Part shown: piece after piece, positions 1 through 5,209 of the stretch
How positions within the stretch are numbered: position 1 is the stretch's first letter
Layout of the letters: every line of letters starts with the position of its first letter
NCBI GenBank assembly: GCA_002841035.1
Contig: PHDR01000224.1
Coordinates: 1-5,209, forward strand
Direction of reading: 5' to 3'
Source: Bacteroidetes bacterium HGW-Bacteroidetes-12
Lineage (GTDB): Bacteria > Bacteroidota > Bacteroidia > Flavobacteriales_E > Vicingaceae
DNA: 5,209 nt
Notes under the pieces: generated by a model
What the model was told of the DNA's origin: nothing
Seen by the model: only the letters and a program-made list of their open reading frames with translations
Databases searched by the model: none
Translations under genes and position numbers: made by a program

Positions 1-106
1 ACAATTAGTCCAGTTGTAAATAAAAAAATTAGAATAATGTGTTTGTTCATAGCACGAAACGAATTGTTCAAAGATAACAAATGTTAGGACTAGTGCAATA
101 GAAAAT

Positions 107-466
107 CTACCGATGAAACTCTTCAAAGGTATTATCAGAGTAAAAAACCACTATTTTCTGAATTTTTTTAGCACCTTCATGTTGATTGGTTGGTGTAGGA
201 GGGGAGAGGTAAGTTGGAGTGGGTTCACTTTCTACTTGATTAGAAGGGATAATTTCTTTGGCGGCAGTATTTCCTGTTAACAACCATTCTGAATTCACTT
301 TTGGAAATGCTATTAATACTTTTTGTATAAGTTCTAAACTGGGTTTGTTTCGACCCGAAAGGATGTGTGAAATACTTGATCGTTGCACGTTAATTTTATC
401 TGCAAAAGCAGATGCGGATAGGTTGTTTAATTTCATAATAAACACTAATCTTTCTAATAAATCCAT
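107..466 (-). CDS. XRE-family helix-turn-helix transcriptional regulator (119 aa)
   Basis: A small DNA-binding regulator. Residues 1-65 form a Cro/C1-type helix-turn-helix domain: the recognition region is about residues 17-38 (SASAFADKINVQRSSISHIL followed by SGRNKPS), and the domain closes with the typical SEWLLTG at 59-65. Residues 66-101 are a Pro/Thr/Ser-rich, probably flexible linker. The tail (102-119, IQKIVVFYSDNTFEEFHR) looks like a short beta hairpin; similar tails occur on many Bacteroidetes XRE proteins, from memory of the family. No peptidase or ligand domain is visible, so it is not a LexA/CI-type self-cleaving repressor. The ATG at 466 is the first plausible start and gives a complete HTH domain. 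Its upstream region carries five TTACA-nn-TGTAA-like dyads, which suggests autoregulation. No toxin partner is adjacent on either side. The family is secure; the target genes are unknown. Confidence 0.9.
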   Translation of the reverse strand: MDLLERLVFIMKLNNLSASAFADKINVQRSSISHILSGRNKPSLELIQKVLIAFPKVNSEWLLTGNTAAKEIIPSNQVESEPTPTYLSPPTPTNQHEGAKKIQKIVVFYSDNTFEEFHR

Positions 467-508
467 CGTTTTTTTATTGATTACAAATGTGTATTAATAT
501 TCAATTCA

Positions 509-516
509 CAAATGTA
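509..516 (-). promoter_or_regulatory. Candidate -7 box (TACATTTG) for the XRE gene
   Basis: Read on the minus strand this is TACATTTG, an exact match to the Bacteroidetes -7 consensus TAnnTTTG. It lies 42 bp before the ATG of the XRE gene, giving a leader of about 35 nt. No good TTTG -33 box is present at the usual spacing. The box lies inside one of the repeated dyads (506-517), so a bound repressor would block it. The same octamer recurs at 667-674 and 722-729, so those could be extra upstream promoters. Confidence 0.35.
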
Positions 517-604
517 AACATTATTTTTGCGATAACTTTGTTACAGATGTAAATTTATTTAAAAAGTCAAGAAAGCAGCGTGAGTTTTTGTTTAACTAAC
601 ATTA

Positions 605-641
605 TTTAATTAACTGATTTTAAATATATAAGTTAATTAAA
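605..641. repeat. 11-bp perfect inverted repeat, AT-rich
   Basis: TTTAATTAACT at 605-615 is the exact reverse complement of AGTTAATTAAA at 631-641, with a 15-nt A/T-rich spacer. It lies in the middle of the gap between the dyad copies at 541 and 664. The arms contain only one G-C pair, so as an RNA hairpin it would be weak. It could be a protein-binding site, or chance in such AT-rich DNA. Confidence 0.45.
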
Positions 642-820
642 ATTCATGTAGATGCCAGGGTGTTTACAAATGTATTGATTAGGATTGAAAGCAGAATAAA
701 AACGCAAGTCTATTTTGGTTACAAATGTAATTTATGAATTTGTAATCGTATTTATTTTGTTTGATTGATTTTAACGGTTAATACAAGGTTGCTTCAATAT
801 CAATCTGTATCAAAATGACA

Positions 821-863
821 AAAAAAAAGTGTTTTACTTATCGCTAGCAAAACACTTTTTTTT
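821..863 (-). terminator. Intrinsic terminator of ssb (probably bidirectional)
   Basis: A perfect 15-bp inverted repeat: 821-835 (A8 then GTGTTTT) pairs with 849-863 (AAAACAC then T8), around a 13-nt loop. On the minus strand the hairpin begins 19 nt after the ssb stop codon and ends in a run of eight U, the form of a rho-independent terminator. The A-run and T-run are symmetric, so it would also stop plus-strand transcription coming from the regulatory gap. It separates ssb from the downstream XRE gene. Confidence 0.88.
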
Positions 864-882
864 GATAGTAGAATAAAATTTA

Positions 883-1221
883 TTATGCTTTTTTACCCAA
901 CATTAATAATTCATTAACAACTACTTCGGTTACATATTTCTTAATACCTGCTTTGTCTTCATAACTTCGAGAGGTTAATTTACCTTCAATAGCAACTTCA
1001 TTTCCTTTAGTGAGGTATTTTTCTACTATTTCGGCTGTTTTCCCCCAAGCAACAAGGTTGTGCCATTGTGTTTCTTTAACAGTTTCGCCTTTAGCCGTTT
1101 TATACGATTCGTTGGTTGCAACAGAAAATTTTGCTAATTTTTTACCGCCTTCTAAGTTAATGATTTCAGGTGCATTACCTATGTTTCCAATTAACTGTAC
1201 TTTGTTTTTTAAATTGCTCAT
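883..1221 (-). CDS. ssb: Single-stranded DNA-binding protein, short form (112 aa)
   Basis: Binds single-stranded DNA in replication, recombination and repair. Nearly the whole protein is one OB fold: it opens with NKVQLIGNIGNAPE (residues 6-19), carries KFSVATNESY (31-40), and has the hallmark ETQWHNLVAWGKTAEIVEKYLTKG (50-73) with aromatic residues W53, W59 and Y69, then VAIEGKLTSRSYED (76-89). It ends in MLGKKA, so both the usual disordered tail and the acidic DDDxPF tip that recruits partner proteins in bacterial SSBs are absent. Bacteroidetes genomes often encode such short SSBs besides a full-length one, so this may be the secondary copy. I chose the ATG at 1221: the frame stays open upstream to 1320, but those 33 residues are hydrophobic and unlike SSB, and the chosen start matches the family. 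It is divergent from the GNAT-nitrilase gene and ends at the terminator at 821-863. Confidence 0.93.
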   Translation of the reverse strand: MSNLKNKVQLIGNIGNAPEIINLEGGKKLAKFSVATNESYKTAKGETVKETQWHNLVAWGKTAEIVEKYLTKGNEVAIEGKLTSRSYEDKAGIKKYVTEVVVNELLMLGKKA

Positions 1222-1393
1222 AATAATTAAATTTAAATGGTTTATATAAAAGTTTATTTTTAGTAATCCTGATTTGTTCAGAATTGATGAGGCAAAGTAA
1301 AGACTGTTCAAATTGCACATTCGGCTTTTAAGTGGTTACTTGTGTTTAATGTCAATTGTAACCATTTGTAAACGAATAAATTTGTTCTGTAAA

Positions 1394-1401
1394 TAGATTT
1401 G
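1394..1401 (+). promoter_or_regulatory. Candidate -7 promoter box (TAGATTTG) for the GNAT-nitrilase gene
   Basis: TAGATTTG exactly fits the Bacteroidetes -7 consensus TAnnTTTG and lies 75 bp before the ATG at 1477. The only TTTG upstream at a possible distance is 1365-1368, with 25 bp between the boxes, longer than the usual spacing of about 19-21 bp, so the promoter is only partly supported. It argues against translation starting at the TTG at 1399, which falls inside the box. Confidence 0.4.
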
Positions 1402-1476
1402 ATACCCTTAAATAATAATCAAACTAAGGTTTTTGGTAATTTCACAAAAAAATACATTGCCACTAATAAAACAAAA

Positions 1477-3006
1477 ATGAATAAACAAGAAATCGAAAAC
1501 ATAGAATTAAAATTTCTGACTATTGAAGATTATCAAGAGTTGAAAGCGGCAATGATATTGGCATATAAATCTATGCCAGATGCTTATTGGGAAAAAGTTC
1601 AAATACAATCATTGATAAATAAATTCCCTGAAGGGCAGGTAGTTATAAAAATAAATGGACTTATTGCAGGTTGTGCATTATCATTAATTGTAGATTACGA
1701 TATATATACAGAAAATCATACCTACAAAGACATTACACATAATTACTCCTTCAGTACACACACAAATGATGGCGATGTGCTTTATGGAATTGATGTGTTT
1801 ATAAAACCAGAATACAGAGGTTTACGATTAGGAAGAAGATTGTATGACTACAGAAAAGAACTTTGTGAGAAACTAAACTTAAAAGGAATTGCATTTGGAG
1901 GAAGAATTCCAAATTATCATACATATTCCAACGAACTAACTCCAAAAGAATATATTGAAAAAGTTAAAAGAAAAGAAATAAGTGATCCTGTGTTGGATTT
2001 TCAGATATCAAATGATTTTCATCCAACAAAAATAATGAAAGGTTATTTAGAAGGAGACCAAGCATCTAATGAGTTTGCTGTGCTGATGGAGTGGGATAAT
2101 ATTTATTATGAAAAACCTAGTAAAAAAGCAGCTACAAAGAAAAAAATTGTTCGGTTGGGGTTGATTCAATGGCAAATGCGACCGTATAAAAATTTGGAAG
2201 AATTAATGCAACAAGCAGAATATTTTGTAGATACTGTTTCAGGATATCGTTCAGATTTTGCATTGTTTCCTGAATTTTTTAATGCTCCGTTGATGGCTGG
2301 AAATAATCACCTTTCAGAAGCAGAATCAATCAGAGAATTAGCAAAATTTACCAATGAAATTGTACATAAATTTTCTGAACTGTCCATTTCTTATAACATC
2401 AACATCATCACTGGTAGTATGCCTGAAATTAAAGATGACCTTTTATATAATGTAGGTTATTTATGCAAGCGCGATGGTTCCATTGAAAGGTATGAAAAAA
2501 TACATATAACTCCTAATGAAGATAAAGTGTGGGGGTTGCAAGGTGGTAGTGAAATTAAAGCGTTTGATACAGATTGTGGTAAAATTGGAATACTGATTTG
2601 CTACGATTCTGAATTTCCAGAATTGAGTAGGTTGCTAGCTGATGAAGGCATGGATATTTTATTTGTACCTTTTTTAACAGATACACAAAATGGATATTCA
2701 AGAGTTCGCTATTGTGCTCAGGCAAGAGCAATAGAAAACGAGTGTTATGTTGCTATTGCTGGAAGTGTCGGTAATTTACCCAATGTACACAATATGGATA
2801 TTCAGTTTGCACAATCCATGGTGTTTACACCCTGTGATTTTGCATTCCCAACAAATGGCATTAAAGCCGAAGCAACTCCAAACACAGAAATGATATTGAT
2901 TGCCGATGTTGATATCGATTTGTTAAGAGAATTAAACCAATTTGGAACAGTAAAAAACCTAAGAGATAGAAGAAGAGACTTGTATGAGTTAAAGCAAAAA
3001 AAGTAG
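1477..3006 (+). CDS. Bifunctional GNAT acetyltransferase / carbon-nitrogen hydrolase (509 aa)
   Basis: A cytoplasmic fusion of two enzyme domains. Residues about 10-210 are a GNAT acyltransferase fold; the acetyl-CoA-binding stretch is DVFIKPEYRGLRLGRRLYDY (106-125), followed by GGRIPNYHTY (141-150). A lysine-rich linker (213-223) leads to a nitrilase-superfamily domain at about 224-500. Its catalytic triad is visible: Glu266 in FALFPEFF, Lys341 in YEKIHITPNE and Cys375 in GILICYDSEFPEL. Such domains hydrolyse amides or nitriles, or transfer acyl groups. The layout and length match Bacillus subtilis YhcX and related proteins, a widespread family whose natural substrate is, to my knowledge, not settled. 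Loop R114-GLRL-G119 has Arg where many GNATs have Gly, as I recall also in this family. I chose ATG 1477; the frame is open from TTG 1399, but that overlaps a promoter box. The gene is divergent from ssb and appears monocistronic. Confidence 0.9.
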   Translation: MNKQEIENIELKFLTIEDYQELKAAMILAYKSMPDAYWEKVQIQSLINKFPEGQVVIKINGLIAGCALSLIVDYDIYTENHTYKDITHNYSFSTHTNDGDVLYGIDVFIKPEYRGLRLGRRLYDYRKELCEKLNLKGIAFGGRIPNYHTYSNELTPKEYIEKVKRKEISDPVLDFQISNDFHPTKIMKGYLEGDQASNEFAVLMEWDNIYYEKPSKKAATKKKIVRLGLIQWQMRPYKNLEELMQQAEYFVDTVSGYRSDFALFPEFFNAPLMAGNNHLSEAESIRELAKFTNEIVHKFSELSISYNINIITGSMPEIKDDLLYNVGYLCKRDGSIERYEKIHITPNEDKVWGLQGGSEIKAFDTDCGKIGILICYDSEFPELSRLLADEGMDILFVPFLTDTQNGYSRVRYCAQARAIENECYVAIAGSVGNLPNVHNMDIQFAQSMVFTPCDFAFPTNGIKAEATPNTEMILIADVDIDLLRELNQFGTVKNLRDRRRDLYELKQKK

Positions 3007-3083
3007 CAGGCTTGTTTTAAGATGGACTCTATGATATTCGATTTTTTCATTTTCCAATGTTCTTTTTGTTTTATTTCGGCATT

Positions 3084-3140
3084 TTTTTCTTTAATTTCAC
3101 ATCAAATAACATAACTTCTTAATGTGAAATTTAAGAAAAA
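3084..3140. repeat. Long imperfect hairpin in the spacer after the GNAT-nitrilase gene
   Basis: Arms 3084-3102 and 3122-3140 pair at 18 of 19 positions, with a single T-T mismatch, around a 19-nt loop. The inner 10 bp (AATTTCACAT with ATGTGAAATT) are perfect. On either strand the U-run lies 5' of the stem and an A-run 3' of it, the reverse of a normal rho-independent terminator, so it is not a classical one. It could still end or stabilise the mRNA of the gene whose stop is at 3004-3006, or be a protein-binding dyad. Confidence 0.6.
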
Positions 3141-3198
3141 TAACCTCAAAATAATCCTAAAAATAACTATCGCCTAATTAATAGAACATTCCTTAAAA

Positions 3199-3229
3199 TT
3201 TAGAACACAACTTGTTATAGGTATATTTG
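3199..3229 (+). promoter_or_regulatory. Promoter of the CCA tRNA nucleotidyltransferase gene
   Basis: TATATTTG at 3222-3229 is an exact TAnnTTTG -7 box, and TTTA at 3199-3202, one base off the -33 box TTTG, lies 19 bp upstream, the normal Bacteroidetes spacing. Transcription would start near 3235, leaving about 25 nt of leader before ATG 3260. The in-frame TTG at 3227 is part of this box and so is unlikely to be a start codon. Confidence 0.55.
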
Positions 3230-3259
3230 CATTTTATATCAAAACACGAGCAGTTAACA

Positions 3260-4687
3260 ATGAATTACACAAAAGATAACAACCATCAAATTAAAGAATT
3301 ATTGCAACAGCCTATATTTCAATACATAAGCGAAGCAGCAAACGCATTAAATGTTGAAAGTTATGTTATTGGAGGTTTTGTTCGTGATTTTTTTCTAAAC
3401 AAATCTTGCAAAGACATTGATGTTGTGTGCAATGGTTCTGGAATTGCTCTTGCCGAAGAAGTGGCTAATCGAATTGGCAACAACACAAAAGTTACTGTAT
3501 TTAAGAACTTTGGAACAGCTATGCTCAATTTCAATGGGTATGAAGTTGAATTTGTTGGGGCAAGAAAAGAATCCTACCAAAGAGGTTCTCGAAAACCTAT
3601 CGTTGAAAATGGAACACTTGAAGACGACCAAAACAGAAGAGATTTTACTATTAATGCGATGGCATTAAGCCTTCAAACAACTGATTTTGGAACATTAATT
3701 GACCCTTTTGATGGAATAGGTGATTTACAAAAAAAAGTACTGAAAACACCTTTAAACCCAGACATTACTTATTCTGATGACCCACTAAGAATGATGCGAG
3801 CCATCCGTTTTGCTACACAACTTAATTTCGTTATTGATTTTGATTCATTCACATCAATTGCTAAAAATAAAGAACGTATAAAAATTATTTCGCAAGAACG
3901 TATTATTGAGGAGCTCAATAAAATTATTTTGGCAAAACAACCTTCAATTGGGTTTAAACTACTTTTTGATACAGGTTTGTTGGCTTTAATTTTTCCAGAA
4001 TTGGATAACTTAAAAGGTATAGAAATAATAAACGGCAAAGGACATAAAGATAACTTTTACCACACCATTGAAGTATTAGATAATATTGCATTGAAAACCG
4101 ATAATCTTTGGTTGCGTTGGGCTGCTATTTTGCACGACATTGCAAAACCAGCAACAAAACGGTTTGACAAAGATGCTGGTTGGACATTTCATGGACATGA
4201 AGACAAAGGAGCAAGAATGGTTTCCGCAATATTCAAAAATCTAAAACTACCGTTGGACAACAAAATGAAATATGTGCAGAAATTAGTGCTTCTTCATCTT
4301 AGACCAATAGCTTTAGTTAAGGAAACTGTGAGTGATAGTGCGGTTAGGAGGCTGCTTTTTGAAGCAGGAGAAGATATTGATGATTTAATGACGCTTTGTA
4401 GTGCAGATATTACTTCCAAAAATCCTGAAAAAGTTAAAAAATATTTGGCTAACTTTGAAATGGTTAAACAAAAACTAAAAGAAGTAGAAGAAAAAGACCA
4501 ACTCAGAAACTGGCAACCCCCAATTTCAGGTGAGCTAATTATGAAAACCTTTAACTTAAAACCTTGCCGAGAAATAGGTCTTATTAAAGATGCAATTAGA
4601 GAAGCTATTTTAGATGGCAAAATTGAAAATACGTATGAAGCAGCTTATCAATTTATGCTTGAAAAATTTGAAAATTTGAAAATGTGA
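3260..4687 (+). CDS. CCA tRNA nucleotidyltransferase with HD domain (475 aa)
   Basis: Adds or repairs the 3'-CCA end of tRNAs using CTP and ATP; cytoplasmic. It is a class II enzyme of the poly(A) polymerase/CCA-adding family. The head holds GGFVRD (38-43) and the metal-binding DID (52-54). RRDFTINAMA (126-135) is the next family motif, then DDPLRMMRAIRFA (173-185), in which D174 and R177 match the residues that choose CTP or ATP by pairing with the base, and ERIIEEL (213-219). An HD-type region follows: H268 in FYHT, HD at 292-293 in LHDIAKP, HGHE at 311-314 and D383 in SADIT; in related enzymes it has phosphohydrolase activity or a structural role. The tail (413-470) is the usual family C-terminus. 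The length is normal for Bacteroidetes homologues. The start at ATG 3260 sits about 25 nt after a promoter. Whether it adds all of CCA or only part cannot be told from sequence alone. Confidence 0.93.
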   Translation: MNYTKDNNHQIKELLQQPIFQYISEAANALNVESYVIGGFVRDFFLNKSCKDIDVVCNGSGIALAEEVANRIGNNTKVTVFKNFGTAMLNFNGYEVEFVGARKESYQRGSRKPIVENGTLEDDQNRRDFTINAMALSLQTTDFGTLIDPFDGIGDLQKKVLKTPLNPDITYSDDPLRMMRAIRFATQLNFVIDFDSFTSIAKNKERIKIISQERIIEELNKIILAKQPSIGFKLLFDTGLLALIFPELDNLKGIEIINGKGHKDNFYHTIEVLDNIALKTDNLWLRWAAILHDIAKPATKRFDKDAGWTFHGHEDKGARMVSAIFKNLKLPLDNKMKYVQKLVLLHLRPIALVKETVSDSAVRRLLFEAGEDIDDLMTLCSADITSKNPEKVKKYLANFEMVKQKLKEVEEKDQLRNWQPPISGELIMKTFNLKPCREIGLIKDAIREAILDGKIENTYEAAYQFMLEKFENLKM

Positions 4688-4709
4688 GAGTGTAACAATT
4701 TGAAAATGT
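4665..4709. repeat. AATTTGAAAA(TGT) direct repeats across the stop codon
   Basis: AATTTGAAAA occurs at 4665-4674, 4673-4682 and 4697-4706. The second and third copies extend to the same 13-mer, AATTTGAAAATGT, at 4673-4685 and 4697-4709. The first two overlap with an 8-bp period and encode the end of the CCA enzyme (KFENLKM); the third lies just past its stop codon. It looks like a small slippage-type repeat that has invaded the gene's 3' end. Confidence 0.6.
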
Positions 4710-4750
4710 CAAGATTACTTCCAACTTTATGAACTAACACCTAATTAAAA

Positions 4751-5209
4751 ATGAGTACATACAAATTTAGAGTATTAATAGAAGGAGAAAAAAATGTTTT
4801 TCGTGACATCGAAATAAACAGCCATCAAAATTTTGAAGAATTTCATTATTGCATTTTAGCTTCATTTGGTTTTGATAATTCTCAAATGGCATCTTTTTAT
4901 TTAAGCGATTTTGATTGGAATAAAGGACAAGAAATATCTTTGTTTGATATGGGTATTTCTGAAGGCGATGAAGAAAAGCTAATAATGAATCAAACCACTA
5001 TAAAAGAAGGGATTAACTGTGTAGGTTGCCATTTGTTATATACTTACGATTTTTTAAATATGTGGAATTTCTTTATTGAATTACTCGAAATTTCGGTAAA
5101 AGAAAAGAAAGGCGATTTACAGTTGTGGGCTAAGAGCAACCCGGATTTGGAAATTAACCAAAATGACCTGGCCGTGGCTAAGTGGACATTTGCTCACGGG
5201 GAAATTGCC
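4751..5209 (+). CDS. pRiA4b ORF-3-like / IS1096-passenger-like protein, 3' end missing or disrupted
   Basis: The frame starts at ATG 4751 and is still open at the window edge (153 codons). The first 120 or so residues fit the plasmid pRiA4b ORF-3-like family: MSTYKFRVLIEGEKNVFRDIEI, then FEEFHYCILASFGFDNSQMASFYLSD (28-53), SLFDMGISEGDEEK (62-75) and LLYTYDFLNMWNFFIELLEIS (95-115). Members are common in Bacteroidetes chromosomes; their function is unknown, and the transposon-derived name is historical. Homologues I remember continue with a proline-rich stretch ending near residue 150-170. Here, after residue 123 (5119), the sequence reads QLWAKSNPDLEINQNDLAVAKWTFAHGEIA, which I do not recognise as family sequence, and base composition changes sharply. 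The last 29 codons may therefore be inserted DNA read through by chance. The gene lies 63 nt after the CCA enzyme with no terminator between, so the two may share a transcript. Confidence 0.75.
   Translation, partial: MSTYKFRVLIEGEKNVFRDIEINSHQNFEEFHYCILASFGFDNSQMASFYLSDFDWNKGQEISLFDMGISEGDEEKLIMNQTTIKEGINCVGCHLLYTYDFLNMWNFFIELLEISVKEKKGDLQLWAKSNPDLEINQNDLAVAKWTFAHGEIA
5124..5209. mobile_element. Possible end of an inserted element (IS21-like terminal repeats), runs off the window
   Basis: From about 5124 the G+C content is about 50% (43 of 85 bases over 5125-5209), against about one third elsewhere. Two related units appear: GTGGGCTAAG at 5125-5134 with GGAAATT at 5149-5155, and GTGGCTAAG at 5174-5182 with GGAAATT at 5200-5206, a 49-nt period. 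Repeated GTGGCTnA-type units just inside the ends are a feature of IS21-family elements, whose tips begin with TG; TGTGGG at 5124 would fit. No transposase gene is in view, so the family is a guess. A group II intron end or ordinary coding sequence are the alternatives. Confidence 0.35.

Larger units (their letters stand above)
481..730. promoter_or_regulatory. Array of five TTACA-nn-TGTAA dyads, candidate operators
   Basis: Five short dyads sit at 481-492 (TTACAAATGTGT), 506-517 (TCACAAATGTAA), 541-552 (TTACAGATGTAA), 664-675 (TTACAAATGTAT) and 719-730 (TTACAAATGTAA). The 541 and 719 copies are perfect dyads with arms TTACA/TGTAA and a 2-nt centre; the others have one or two mismatches in the outer bases. 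Centres are 25, 35, 123 and 55 bp apart. All lie upstream of the XRE gene, and repeated short dyads next to an XRE gene are typical operators of that family. Three copies also contain TACATTTG on the minus strand, which fits the Bacteroidetes -7 box TAnnTTTG, so operator and promoter may overlap. The repeats are seen directly; binding by the neighbouring protein is inferred. Confidence 0.5.

Noticed and set aside
6..92. TAGTCC (6-11) and GGACTA (87-92) as an inverted repeat after the XRE gene
   Set aside because: Only 6 bp with 75 nt between them; expected by chance. I see no convincing terminator or gene in 1-106.
107..466. XRE protein as the antitoxin of a toxin-antitoxin pair
   Set aside because: No small toxin-like gene lies next to it; downstream only 106 nt are visible and upstream is 416 nt of gene-free DNA.
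258..497. A 79-codon plus-strand open frame across the XRE gene
   Set aside because: It lies antisense to a well-supported regulator and shows no protein-family features.
1293..1300. Minus-strand TTACTTTG as the ssb promoter
   Set aside because: It misses one base of TAnnTTTG and has no -33 box at normal spacing; too weak to list.
1222..1320. A 33-residue N-terminal extension of SSB from an upstream ATG at 1320
   Set aside because: The added residues are hydrophobic, low in complexity and unlike SSB; family proteins begin at the MSNLKNKVQL start.
4294..4620. Open frames on the opposite strand of the CCA enzyme gene (also at 3395-3631 and 3769-4038)
   Set aside because: They mirror the codons of a clear gene, are rich in Ser/Ile/Leu and show no recognisable domain.
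5125..5209. 5' end of a group II intron
   Set aside because: GTGGG resembles the intron start GTGYG, and short stems (TTTGG with CCAAA, CCGTG with CACGG) are present, but the fourth base does not fit and the 49-nt repeat is better explained by insertion-sequence ends.

Overview
The window is AT-rich (roughly one third G+C by eye) and looks like a chromosomal segment of a Bacteroidetes bacterium, probably a Flavobacteriia or Chitinophagales-type lineage. The evidence is low G+C, little sign of Shine-Dalgarno sequences before the starts, -7 promoter boxes of the Bacteroidetes form TAnnTTTG, and proteins of typically Bacteroidetes make: a short XRE regulator with a YSDxTFEEF-type tail, a short SSB, a GNAT-nitrilase fusion, an HD-domain CCA-adding enzyme and a pRiA4b ORF-3-like protein.

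Layout: (1) 107-466, minus strand, a small XRE-family regulator. (2) 467-882, a gene-free stretch with five copies of a dyad close to TTACA-nn-TGTAA, an 11-bp inverted repeat and, at its right end, a strong hairpin terminator. (3) 883-1221, minus strand, a short single-stranded DNA-binding protein ending at that terminator. (4) 1477-3006, plus strand, a two-domain GNAT acetyltransferase/carbon-nitrogen hydrolase, divergent from ssb. (5) 3007-3259, a spacer with a long imperfect hairpin and a good promoter. (6) 3260-4687, plus strand, the CCA tRNA nucleotidyltransferase. (7) 4751 to about 5123, plus strand, the start of a pRiA4b ORF-3/IS1096-passenger-like gene. (8) From about 5124 to the window end, base composition jumps to about 50% G+C, a GTGG(G)CTAAG motif repeats and the protein stops resembling its family; I read this as the possible end of an inserted element, most like the repeated termini of IS21-family elements.

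Most genes are housekeeping or conserved and do not form one obvious pathway. The tRNA nucleotidyltransferase and the pRiA4b-like gene may be co-transcribed (63-nt gap, no terminator seen). The regulator and ssb lie on the same strand but are separated by a terminator, so they are probably separate transcripts. The two most interesting signals are the multi-copy dyad array upstream of the XRE regulator, a candidate autoregulatory operator that also contains TAnnTTTG promoter boxes, and the apparent element junction inside the last gene. I see no CRISPR array, no tRNA or rRNA gene and no clear multi-gene defence system.
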